DNA from: Actinomycetota bacterium
GTDB lineage: Bacteria; Actinomycetota; Actinomycetes; S36-B12; UBA5976
Assembly (NCBI GenBank): GCA_947486505.1
Contig: CANKTT010000096.1
Coordinates: forward strand, 1 to 5,618
Length of the DNA stretch: 5,618 nt
Direction of reading: 5' to 3'
Every line of letters starts with the position of its first letter. Position 1 is the first letter of the stretch. The position numbers and the translations under genes were made by a program. Below are positions 1 to 5,440 of this stretch, piece after piece. Below the pieces are notes generated by a model that worked only from the letters and a program-made list of their open reading frames with translations, was not told where the DNA came from and searched no databases.

Positions 1-290
1 GGAACCCCAACGCGAATTGCCTCATCTTCTAGAAGCGAGCGAATTCGATATACCTCTACTAAGTCGTCAACACTCAAGTCGGCAACAAAGTAGCCACGAT
101 GTGGGTGATATGTGACTTGGCCTTCGCCCTCTAAAACTTTTAAGGCTTCGCGCAATGGCACCCGACTAACGCCAAGGCTTGCTGCAAGTGAATCCTGAAT
201 GACTTGTTGACCAGGCTCAAGTTGGCCTGAGGCAATCAATGCTCGGAGTTCGCGCAACACTGTCTCTTGCGCTGTTATGGACTCACTCAC
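1..290 (-). CDS. GntR-family transcriptional regulator, FCD (FadR/VanR) type, N-terminal part
   Basis: This is a 5'-complete gene cut by the left edge; 96 residues are visible. Translating the minus strand from a GTG at 290-288 gives a winged helix-turn-helix. Residues about 5-70 contain SGQLEPGQ, the recognition helix VSRVPLREALKVLEGEG (41-57) and the wing HPHRGYFVA. The segment DLSVDDLVEVYRIRSLLEDE that follows is how the ligand-binding FCD domain normally begins, so this is a FadR/VanR-type repressor and not the HutC type encoded at 1448-2236. The GTG overlaps the TGA stop of the CoA-transferase gene by four bases (GTGA). The only upstream ATG nearby, at 297, is out of frame and closes at once. 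The overlap implies translational coupling and a shared transcript, so it may control the CoA-transferase or the whole block in response to a small acid or acyl-CoA. The ligand cannot be read from this fragment. Family and start are secure; target genes are inference. Confidence 0.9.
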   Translation of the reverse strand, partial: MSESITAQETVLRELRALIASGQLEPGQQVIQDSLAASLGVSRVPLREALKVLEGEGQVTYHPHRGYFVADLSVDDLVEVYRIRSLLEDEAIRVGV

Positions 291-1396
291 TCTTCATCCA
301 AACTTGGTGGCGCTACGGCATACCGAACTGGCGTTTGCGAAAACGAAATTGGGTTTGCTACCTGCTTGCGTGCTTCGCCCTCTTGATTGATTGTGATGAT
401 GGGATTTAATCCCAAAGATTCAGCCAGCGCGAAAGCTTCCGAAATTGAATTGATTGGGCCGCATGGAACTCCGGCAGCCGAAAGCAGTTTCCACCAATGA
501 TCTGCACCATTTTGCGCAAACTGCTTTACTAACAATTCATTTAACTCAACTCGATTAGCTACTCGATCTGGGTTTGTTAAAAACTTTGCATCGGTTGCAA
601 TGTCTGGAATTCCTAGTTCTTGGCAGAGTTTTGCAAATTGCCCGTCGTTACCTACCGCTACAACAATTGATCGATCTGAAGTTTGATACACCTCGTAAGG
701 GCTAATTGATGGGTGGGCGTTTCCAAGTATTCCAGGAACTACTCCGCCAGAGACATAAGAGCTTGCCTGATTGACCATCGCGGATAACAAAGAGGACAAC
801 AGGTTTACTTCAATTGCCTGGCCTTCACCCGTTACATTTCGATGATTAAGTGCAGCAAGCAATCCGATGTTGGCATGCATGCCGGTAATTACATCAACTA
901 ACGCGACGCCAACTTTGGTCGGCTCACCTGGGGCCGGACCGGTAACACTCATTAAGCCGCCCATGGCCTGAACGAGTAAGTCATAACCTGGCATTGCAGC
1001 GCCAGCACCGGATCCAAAACCAGTTATTGAGCAATAGATAACGTCTGACTTTAAATTCTTGACCGATTCATAATCCAAACCAAATTTTTCGCTGTTACTT
1101 GGCGGGAAGTTGTGGATCACAATGTCTGCGCGCTTTATAAGCTCGTGGGCTTCGGCTAATCCCGATGGGTTTGTCATATCTATTGCTACAGATGTCTTGT
1201 TGCGATTTACCGATTCAAAATAAGTGGCCCGGCCTGATGCGTCGTACGGCGGACCCCAGTGTCGGGTGTCGTCGCCAACTTCGGGGCGCTCAACTTTAAT
1301 TACTGTGGCGCCCATGTCGCCCAGCAACATAGTTGCGTATGGACCAGCCAAAACCCTGGTGAAGTCGGCAACAACGATTCCGTCTAATGGGCCCAT
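287..1396 (-). CDS. Family III CoA-transferase (CaiB/BaiF family)
   Basis: The product moves coenzyme A between an acyl-CoA and a free carboxylic acid in the cytoplasm. The N-terminus GPLDGIVVADFTRVLAGPYAT followed by LLGDMGATVIKVERPEVGDDTR is the family's nucleotide-fold signature. PGYDLLVQAMGGLMSVTG holds the aspartate (residue 139 from this start) that aligns with the catalytic Asp forming the acyl-anhydride and glutamyl/aspartyl-CoA intermediates in formyl-CoA transferase. The later segments PYEVYQTSDRSIVVAVGND and LLSAAGVPCGPINSISEA are the usual C-terminal family motifs. I chose the ATG at 1396 (369 aa) because homologues begin a few residues before GPLDG. The frame stays open to a TTG at 1438 (383 aa), only 9 bases after the preceding regulator stops, but the 14 extra residues look unlike the family. 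Neither start has a strong Shine-Dalgarno. The substrate cannot be predicted from sequence. The location after an RMM-type microcompartment block suggests a short-chain acyl-CoA, as inference only. Confidence 0.9.
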   Translation of the reverse strand: MGPLDGIVVADFTRVLAGPYATMLLGDMGATVIKVERPEVGDDTRHWGPPYDASGRATYFESVNRNKTSVAIDMTNPSGLAEAHELIKRADIVIHNFPPSNSEKFGLDYESVKNLKSDVIYCSITGFGSGAGAAMPGYDLLVQAMGGLMSVTGPAPGEPTKVGVALVDVITGMHANIGLLAALNHRNVTGEGQAIEVNLLSSLLSAMVNQASSYVSGGVVPGILGNAHPSISPYEVYQTSDRSIVVAVGNDGQFAKLCQELGIPDIATDAKFLTNPDRVANRVELNELLVKQFAQNGADHWWKLLSAAGVPCGPINSISEAFALAESLGLNPIITINQEGEARKQVANPISFSQTPVRYAVAPPSLDEE

Positions 1397-1447
1397 GTGA
1401 AGATTGTATCCAATCTCGCTTGGGAGATTTGATGGCAAGGCAGCCAG

Positions 1448-2236
1448 TTAAAAGTCTTTTAATTCAACCGTTCTGCCACGCTCGCCAGGTTGGTCCGGTG
1501 TCGCTGGCCGACCCTTCGTGCGAACCGTAATTCGAGTGCGGTCACCGCGAAATAGATCGTGCGAGTGTTCAATCTTTCGACCTTTGGTATCCATAGTCGT
1601 TCGGGTAACAGCAAGCAGTGGCGCACCAAGTGGGACTTCTAGAATTCTGGCTTCATCCAAAGTTGCATTCACTAAGTCGATCTGCTCTACAGCTTCATCT
1701 GGCGTTGTCTCGTAGTGCTTGCTAAGCAGTTCGTAAAGAGAGTTACCCAACGGTCGCTCTAATAATCCTGGAAACATTTCGGCCGGAAACCTTGCATGTT
1801 CAAGTGAAATGGGAGTTCCATCGGCCAAGCGAATTCGCACTACATCAAAGATATGTTCGCCATCAGACAGCCCGAGAGCTTGCTGGGTCTTGGCGTCAGC
1901 CGGCATAACGGATGCACTAATCAATCGTGTTCCAGCGGTAAATCCTTGCCCTCTCAGAAGTGATGGAACACCAACAATCTGAGAAAGGTCACGGTCGATC
2001 TTTTCCGGCGATACAAAAGTTCCGCCACCACGTCCAGGTAAGCGACGAACCACACCAGTTTCTTCGAGTGCGGTAAGAGCTTGCCTTAAAGTTGATCGAC
2101 TTACTTGATATTCACTCGCTAAGTCGCGCTCTGCGCCAAGTTTTTGCCCAGCGCGCAATTGGCCAGAGCTGATTTGCGCCAAGATTCGTTGCCGAACTTC
2201 TTCAGCCGTACGACCTAAGTCTTCGTTTGCGCTCAC
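1448..2236 (-). CDS. GntR-family transcriptional regulator, HutC type with UTRA domain
   Basis: This 262-residue protein is a complete HutC-subfamily regulator. Residues about 8-77 form the winged helix-turn-helix: GQKLGAERDLASEYQVSRST then LRQALTALEETGVVRRLPGR and a glycine-rich wing GGGTFVS. Residues about 92-238 form the UTRA effector-binding domain, recognisable from GQGFTAGTRLISASVMPA, the DVVRIRLADGTPISLEHARF strand pair and the C-terminal DLFRGDRTRITV. The start is a GTG at 2236-2234, 24 bases after the SDR stop; only a weak TTGAG precedes it, so coupling to the SDR is plausible. UTRA domains usually bind a small metabolite that releases the DNA. GntR regulators of this kind are found in RMM microcompartment clusters, so it probably senses the amino alcohol substrate or an intermediate and controls this operon; that role is inference. 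A 6-bp inverted repeat lies directly upstream of its start (2246-2264). Its subfamily differs from the GntR gene at the left edge. Confidence 0.92.
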   Translation of the reverse strand: MSANEDLGRTAEEVRQRILAQISSGQLRAGQKLGAERDLASEYQVSRSTLRQALTALEETGVVRRLPGRGGGTFVSPEKIDRDLSQIVGVPSLLRGQGFTAGTRLISASVMPADAKTQQALGLSDGEHIFDVVRIRLADGTPISLEHARFPAEMFPGLLERPLGNSLYELLSKHYETTPDEAVEQIDLVNATLDEARILEVPLGAPLLAVTRTTMDTKGRKIEHSHDLFRGDRTRITVRTKGRPATPDQPGERGRTVELKDF

Positions 2237-2245
2237 AACTCAACA

Positions 2246-2264
2246 GTAACTAGATAGCAGTTAC
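2246..2264. repeat. Inverted repeat GTAACT-N7-AGTTAC between SDR and GntR genes
   Basis: The two arms GTAACT (2246-2251) and AGTTAC (2259-2264) are perfect inverted copies separated by seven bases. The element spans the TAA stop of the SDR and ends ten bases before the GTG start of the HutC-type regulator. The spacing and dyad symmetry would suit a dimeric GntR operator, or in RNA a small hairpin. No other copy was seen in the window. A 6-bp repeat can arise by chance, so function is tentative. Confidence 0.35.
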
Positions 2265-3043
2265 ATTGCTTCCAAGGCAGCAAGTGATTCCGGAAGAATT
2301 TGGCCACCATCAATTACTAAGGCTTGTCCGGTAACGTAAGCGGCTTCTTTTGTTGCAAAAAACAACGCAGCATTTCCGATGTCATCGACTTCGCCTAAGC
2401 GACCTTGCGGAACCGAAGCTTCCATGGCTTTGCGATACTCAGGACCCATATCCGCCAGACCTTCAGTTGCAATGTTTCCTGGCAAAACTGCGTTTACTGT
2501 GATTCCCTTCGGCGCTAATTCGATTGCAGCAGTGCGCATAAATCCAAGTTGGGCAGCTTTGCTTGCACCGTAATGTGACCAGCCTGGAAAACCGGTAATC
2601 GGTCCAGTAATTGATGAAGTTAGAACAATGCGGCCATGACCCGACTTTTCCAAAGCAGGCAGGCAAGCCTGTACTGAAAGCATGGTGCCCTTAACGTTTG
2701 TTCCGAAAACTAAGTCCATGTCAGCCTCAGACATTGTCGCTAACTTGGAATCAGGGAAGATTCCGGCATTTGCACAAAGCACGTCGATGCCACCGTTGCG
2801 CTCAATTGCAGTTTTGGCAACCATGTCGCAGTCTGACTTGCTGCTAACTTCAGCGAGGACATAAGTAACAGTGCCTCCACCTAGGGCAGTTAGTTCTGCA
2901 CAGGCAGACTTTGCGCTTGCTTCATCGCGACCTGTAATCAGAACGTTTGCTCCCGCTTTTGCAAAGACTCTGGCAATACCTTTACCAATGCCCTTTGTTC
3001 CACCAGTTACAACAATCGAATATCCATTTACTGAAGTGAACAT
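2261..3043 (-). CDS. Short-chain dehydrogenase/reductase, probable 1-amino-2-propanol dehydrogenase of an RMM-type cluster
   Basis: This 260-residue protein is a classical SDR that oxidises or reduces an alcohol/ketone pair with NAD(P)(H). The cofactor-binding motif TGGTKGIG is at residues 13-20 and NAG at 92-94. The catalytic tetrad is N116, S144, Y158 and K162 in the YxxxK motif (HYGASKAA). LPGNIATEG and the C-terminal [13 protein letters not shown] are typical of the FabG-like group. ITGRD at the end of the second strand gives an arginine that often favours NADP, but the preference is not certain. The ATG is preceded by TAGGAG at 3054-3049 with five bases of spacing. RMM microcompartment clusters carry an SDR in this place, and an actinobacterial (S)-1-amino-2-propanol dehydrogenase is known from Rhodococcus. 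Interconverting aminoacetone and 1-amino-2-propanol is therefore the likely role, inferred from neighbours. By sequence alone it could be annotated as a 3-oxoacyl-ACP reductase or glucose dehydrogenase, since substrate is not encoded in these motifs. Confidence 0.9.
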   Translation of the reverse strand: MFTSVNGYSIVVTGGTKGIGKGIARVFAKAGANVLITGRDEASAKSACAELTALGGGTVTYVLAEVSSKSDCDMVAKTAIERNGGIDVLCANAGIFPDSKLATMSEADMDLVFGTNVKGTMLSVQACLPALEKSGHGRIVLTSSITGPITGFPGWSHYGASKAAQLGFMRTAAIELAPKGITVNAVLPGNIATEGLADMGPEYRKAMEASVPQGRLGEVDDIGNAALFFATKEAAYVTGQALVIDGGQILPESLAALEAM

Positions 3044-3048
3044 TTTTT

Positions 3049-3054
3049 CTCCTA
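3049..3054 (-). promoter_or_regulatory. Ribosome-binding site for the SDR
   Basis: The minus strand reads TAGGAG followed by AAAAA and the ATG at 3043. This near-perfect Shine-Dalgarno fixes the SDR start and shows it can be initiated independently of the kinase gene 43 bases upstream. Confidence 0.8.
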
Positions 3055-3086
3055 GTTTCCTAACGAGCTATCGAAGGTTCTTCTTA

Positions 3087-4076
3087 TTATGCAAACTTTG
3101 ACAGATAGTTTTCGGCCAATTCGCAACTTACTTTGGTGAAATTGGATCCCATTTCTTTGCCCGTATCTGTATCTTGATGTGAACCTACCCAGGCAACGAG
3201 CAAGAGGCGTCGAAACATTATGAATGTTGGAAGTTCTTCCTCTTCTTCCTTACTTAACTCGGCGACGCTTCGGTAGCCATCCACCCACGATGCAGTCATA
3301 TCCGGGATCAGTGGATGATCTTCAATGAACGACACAGATGAACCCAAGTCATACATAAACCAACTAAAGCCGCAATCATCGAAATCGATCACAGTCACGT
3401 CTTTATCTGCCACGAGTAAATTGGCAAGTCTCATGTCGGCGTGCACTAAGCCAAAGCGATCTTTAGATTTTCCAAATCGTTCTAATCGTGATCCCAATGT
3501 TTCGGAAAGCCGACCAAGAATTTCTAATTCGCTTGGTCCCATCGCAAGGCCATCACGCCACGAGCCCCAATGACCATTGGGGCCAAGTGCCGTTTCAAAA
3601 TCCCAAGTAAATCTGGCGAAGTTAGTTGGTCGATTCCATTGCTTGGCCTGGTCATGCAATCGCGCCGTGATAGCACCAAGGGTTTTGAAGTCATCTACTA
3701 ATCGATCTTCAGTGGGTTCAATCCCTGGCATGAATTCAAACATGACTGCGTGACGTTCTTCTCCCGAAGCATCCCGAGCGGTAATTACTTGCTCACCTGA
3801 ACCGGACGGCAAAATTGCTGGAGTTCGAACAAGTTGAACTTCGCGCAATGCCTGCACCCAATCCAGTTCGCTCTGGATTGCTTGCGCGGTGTGATAAAAC
3901 GGGCGATGAATTCTAAGAATCGTGTCAGTGCCACTTTCGCTATCGGTAACTTTGAAAGTGGCATTTTCCGAAATGTTTAAAAGCGAAACGTCAGACTCTA
4001 GTGAATATCCAAACTTTGCAACCGCATCCCTGGCAAACTCATGCAACTTTGCAGGTTCGTTCGAATACCCACTCAT
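3087..4076 (-). CDS. APH-family phosphotransferase, probable amino alcohol kinase of an RMM-type cluster
   Basis: This 329-residue protein has the aminoglycoside-phosphotransferase/choline-kinase fold, which uses ATP to phosphorylate a hydroxyl on a small molecule. In the N-lobe ENATFKV (37-43) is the glycine-poor nucleotide loop and TILRIHRP (52-59) the strand with the ATP-contacting positive residue. The C-lobe has the Brenner motif HADMRLANLL, with catalytic D214 and metal-binding N219, and IDFDDCGFSWFMYDLG, with metal ligand D231. A TAGGAG at 4088-4083, six bases before the ATG, fixes the start. It sits directly after the shell genes. In RMM clusters this gene type is proposed to phosphorylate 1-amino-2-propanol so that a pyridoxal-phosphate phospholyase can release propionaldehyde. 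That partner is not in this window. An antibiotic-resistance role is unlikely given the context. The fold is certain; the substrate is inferred from gene neighbourhood. Confidence 0.9.
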   Translation of the reverse strand: MSGYSNEPAKLHEFARDAVAKFGYSLESDVSLLNISENATFKVTDSESGTDTILRIHRPFYHTAQAIQSELDWVQALREVQLVRTPAILPSGSGEQVITARDASGEERHAVMFEFMPGIEPTEDRLVDDFKTLGAITARLHDQAKQWNRPTNFARFTWDFETALGPNGHWGSWRDGLAMGPSELEILGRLSETLGSRLERFGKSKDRFGLVHADMRLANLLVADKDVTVIDFDDCGFSWFMYDLGSSVSFIEDHPLIPDMTASWVDGYRSVAELSKEEEEELPTFIMFRRLLLVAWVGSHQDTDTGKEMGSNFTKVSCELAENYLSKFA

Positions 4077-4082
4077 TTAACT

Positions 4083-4088
4083 CTCCTA
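4083..4088 (-). promoter_or_regulatory. Ribosome-binding site for the APH-family kinase
   Basis: The minus strand reads TAGGAG, then six bases (AGTTAA) and the ATG at 4076. The spacing is good and decides the start codon. Confidence 0.8.
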
Positions 4089-4102
4089 CCGACGTCTTTA
4101 TC

Positions 4103-4118
4103 TTGGCTTAGATGCCAA
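4103..4118. repeat. Inverted repeat TTGGC-N6-GCCAA between BMC-T and kinase genes
   Basis: Perfect 5-bp arms TTGGC (4103-4107) and GCCAA (4114-4118) flank six bases, inside the 74-base gap between the BMC-T stop and the kinase start. In the transcript it could fold as a short hairpin; as DNA it looks like a dimer-binding operator. No U-run follows on the minus strand, so it is not a standard intrinsic terminator. A weak GTGACA (minus strand, just upstream) could be part of an internal promoter, but no convincing -10 box was found. Confidence 0.35.
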
Positions 4119-4150
4119 TATCTTTTGTCACTTTTGGGGAAGAAAAATGA

Positions 4151-4807
4151 TTAGCCTTGATCGCGTCCAACTACTGCTTCAAGTGCCTGCGTGATTGCAT
4201 CGCGGGCCTTTGTAACACTTTCCGTTGTTCCGCTCATGTATACCCGACCAGCTGCGCCGATCATTTGTACATCCACCAACGTCACATCAGGTGCAACTTT
4301 TTCAGCTTCATTCGCTGCAACCGTCGCAAATAGCGCTGGAGTCATTTCGTATACCAATAGTGATTCACCAGGCATAACCATTGAAGCTTGACGATTTCGG
4401 TTCAGAATAATCGCATGCTGATCAGTTATGTTTTCGATGATGTCGCTGTAAAGAATCCGCGGGCGTAACTGATCAGCAGCTGATGCGTTGATGCCATCAA
4501 GGATGGCCTGACCGGCTCGTTTCACTAACTCTATGTCGGAAGCATGTACTTCTAAAACACCAAATTGGCGTTCCACGAACAAAATGCCAGGTTCAACTTC
4601 AGGTACCGACTTCAGCGCCAAGTCAATTACTCGCTCGATCGCAAGCCCGGGTGCCACCTCAATAATCAGCGAGTGCTGACCACCGTAAGGCGGGTAACCA
4701 CGGGCTCGCGTCGGCGTGCTCATGTAAGCAGCGAATTGCTGCTGGAGCTCTTCAACAAGCAAGTAGACGCGTAGTTCGGGCCCTGCTACGAGCGGGCCCG
4801 TACTCAC
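4151..4807 (-). CDS. Tandem-domain microcompartment shell protein (BMC-T, trimeric pseudohexamer)
   Basis: This 218-residue protein contains two BMC domains in tandem. The first is about residues 45-105 (HSLIIEVAPGLAIERVIDLA, then ILFVERQFGVLEVHA). The second is about 147-212 (GESLLVYEMTPALFATVAAN, then TLVDVQMIGAAGRVYMSG and VTKARDAI). Such proteins trimerise into a hexagonal tile of the microcompartment facet. The segments TPTRARGYPPYGGQHS and DQHAIILNRNRQASMVMPG resemble the actinobacterial RMM BMC-T as I remember it. The neighbouring BMC-H and BMC-P support equivalence to the double-ringed RMM shell protein thought to surround the vertex pentamer. The GTG start at 4807 overlaps the BMC-H stop as GTGA, so the two are probably translationally coupled. 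The next in-frame Met (residue 29) would remove conserved N-terminal sequence. Pore state cannot be judged from sequence. Confidence 0.93.
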   Translation of the reverse strand: MSTGPLVAGPELRVYLLVEELQQQFAAYMSTPTRARGYPPYGGQHSLIIEVAPGLAIERVIDLALKSVPEVEPGILFVERQFGVLEVHASDIELVKRAGQAILDGINASAADQLRPRILYSDIIENITDQHAIILNRNRQASMVMPGESLLVYEMTPALFATVAANEAEKVAPDVTLVDVQMIGAAGRVYMSGTTESVTKARDAITQALEAVVGRDQG

Positions 4808-5088
4808 GCGGACTCGCCTACTTTAAAGAACTTGTTTAGTTCTGCGTGTGGACGTGGAATTACATGCTGTGAAACTAGTTCGCCAACTTGGTTAACTGCT
4901 TCAGCGCCTGCATCAGTTGCAGCCTTAACTGCACCGACATCTCCCACGATGACTACAGCTACAAGGCCGTCGCCAACTTCTTCACGCGCAACAATAGTTA
5001 CATTGGCTGCCTTAACCATGGCATCTGCAGCAGCTACAGCGGCAACATATCCCTTAGTTTCGATCAAGCCCAGTGCGTTGCTTGACAT
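4804..5088 (-). CDS. Hexameric microcompartment shell protein (BMC-H)
   Basis: This 94-residue protein is a single canonical BMC domain, the tile that forms most of a microcompartment facet. ALGLIETKGYVAAVAAADAM opens the domain, VGDVGAVKAATDAGAEA forms the middle, and VGELVSQHVIPRPHAEL carries the edge-contact PRPH motif. It aligns without gaps to PduA of Salmonella through the pore loop, where PduA has KIGSG at 37-41 and this protein has EVGDG. Aspartate 40 therefore replaces the pore-lining serine, giving six acidic groups around the channel. The start ATG has TAGGAG at 5100-5095, six bases upstream. Being shorter than 100 residues and lacking any extension is normal for the family. Expression is likely stronger than that of BMC-P, since a facet protein is needed in large excess; the gap before it holds two stem-loops (5149-5164 and 5111-5126). 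Confidence 0.96.
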   Translation of the reverse strand: MSSNALGLIETKGYVAAVAAADAMVKAANVTIVAREEVGDGLVAVVIVGDVGAVKAATDAGAEAVNQVGELVSQHVIPRPHAELNKFFKVGESA

Positions 5089-5094
5089 AGATTT

Positions 5095-5100
5095 CTCCTA
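5095..5100 (-). promoter_or_regulatory. Ribosome-binding site for BMC-H
   Basis: TAGGAG on the minus strand, six bases before the ATG at 5088. It lies just downstream of a predicted stem-loop (5111-5126) and appears left unpaired in an A-rich stretch, which favours strong initiation. Confidence 0.8.
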
Positions 5101-5110
5101 CTTTTTGATT

Positions 5111-5126
5111 GCGAACGGTTGTCCGC
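5111..5126 (-). other. Stem-loop upstream of BMC-H (GCGGAC-AACC-GTTCGC)
   Basis: In the minus-strand transcript GCGGAC pairs with GTTCGC across an AACC loop, giving a six-pair stem with one G-U wobble. It lies between the BMC-P stop and the BMC-H ribosome-binding site. The following bases are AATCAAAAAG and not a U-run, so it is not a rho-independent terminator in this direction. A role in mRNA processing or stability is inferred. Confidence 0.45.
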
Positions 5127-5148
5127 TTTCGGGTATTGCGTTTTCTTT

Positions 5149-5164
5149 ACCTGATTTCTCAGGT
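5149..5164 (-). other. Stem-loop just after the BMC-P stop (ACCTGA-GAAA-TCAGGT)
   Basis: The minus strand has a perfect six-base inverted repeat, ACCTGA and TCAGGT, closing a GAAA tetraloop of the stable GNRA class. It begins six bases after the BMC-P TAG stop and is followed by AAAGAAAAC, so there is no U-tract for intrinsic termination. It could protect or mark a processing point in the mRNA between the vertex and facet shell genes; that role is inference. Confidence 0.5.
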
Positions 5165-5170
5165 GCTGTA

Positions 5171-5440
5171 CTAGGAAGCGCCGTGCTTCCCAGAACTCTC
5201 AGTGTTCTCATCAATCGAACCGATAATGAGAGCGTCAATTGGTGGTGTGGTGCCTGGGAACCACGAGGCTGCTACCGAGCCCGTTGAAACCAAAACACTT
5301 TCGCCAATTCCAGAACCTAGAACGTCAAAGGCAACCAAATGTGCGCCACCTTCAACTTCGACTTCGAGAAAAGCCCCATTGGGAATCTCGGTTAGACGAC
5401 GGGTCGCCCATACATTGCCGATGACTCGCGCTTTTAACAT
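5171..5440 (-). CDS. Pentameric microcompartment vertex protein (BMC-P, EutN/CcmL family)
   Basis: This 89-residue protein closes the vertices of the microcompartment shell as a pentamer. The family signature is clear: ARVIGNVWAT at residues 4-13, LVAFDVLGSGIGESVLVSTG at 35-54, and PIDALIIGSID at 67-77. After the conserved core there is a 12-residue polar tail (ENTESSGKHGAS), which is normal for the variable C-terminus. The loop between the first two strands is short (RRLTEIPNGAFLEVEV). The ATG at 5440 shares its A with the TGA of the upstream gene (TGATG), so translation is probably coupled to it. No good separate Shine-Dalgarno is seen at the correct distance. Few copies are needed per shell, and an 82-base gap with two hairpins separates it from the abundant BMC-H. 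Confidence 0.94.
   Translation of the reverse strand: MLKARVIGNVWATRRLTEIPNGAFLEVEVEGGAHLVAFDVLGSGIGESVLVSTGSVAASWFPGTTPPIDALIIGSIDENTESSGKHGAS

Noticed and set aside
1397..1438. TTG-initiated 14-residue N-terminal extension of the CoA-transferase
   Set aside because: It is possible but not preferred. The family normally begins just before GPLDG, the ATG at 1396 fits that, and TTG has no clear ribosome-binding site.
1518..1715. Plus-strand open frame opposite the HutC-type regulator
   Set aside because: It is a shadow of the UTRA-domain coding region with no protein signature.
2463..2666. Second minus-strand frame inside the SDR gene
   Set aside because: It is an out-of-frame shadow within a complete SDR; the composition is not protein-like.
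3064..3073. CGAGCTATCG mini-dyad between kinase and SDR
   Set aside because: The arms are only three bases, which is well within chance.
3087..4076. Aminoglycoside resistance gene
   Set aside because: It has the APH fold, but the position between shell genes and an SDR argues for a catabolic amino alcohol kinase, and the fold is shared by many non-resistance kinases.
5111..5164. Rho-independent terminator between BMC-P and BMC-H
   Set aside because: Both hairpins are real inverted repeats, but A-rich and not U-rich RNA follows them in the direction of transcription.
4832..5287. Plus-strand open frame of 151 codons across BMC-H and BMC-P
   Set aside because: It is antisense to two well-supported shell genes. 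Its product is low-complexity Ala/Thr/Ser with no recognisable domain, as expected from the mirror of Ala-rich codons.
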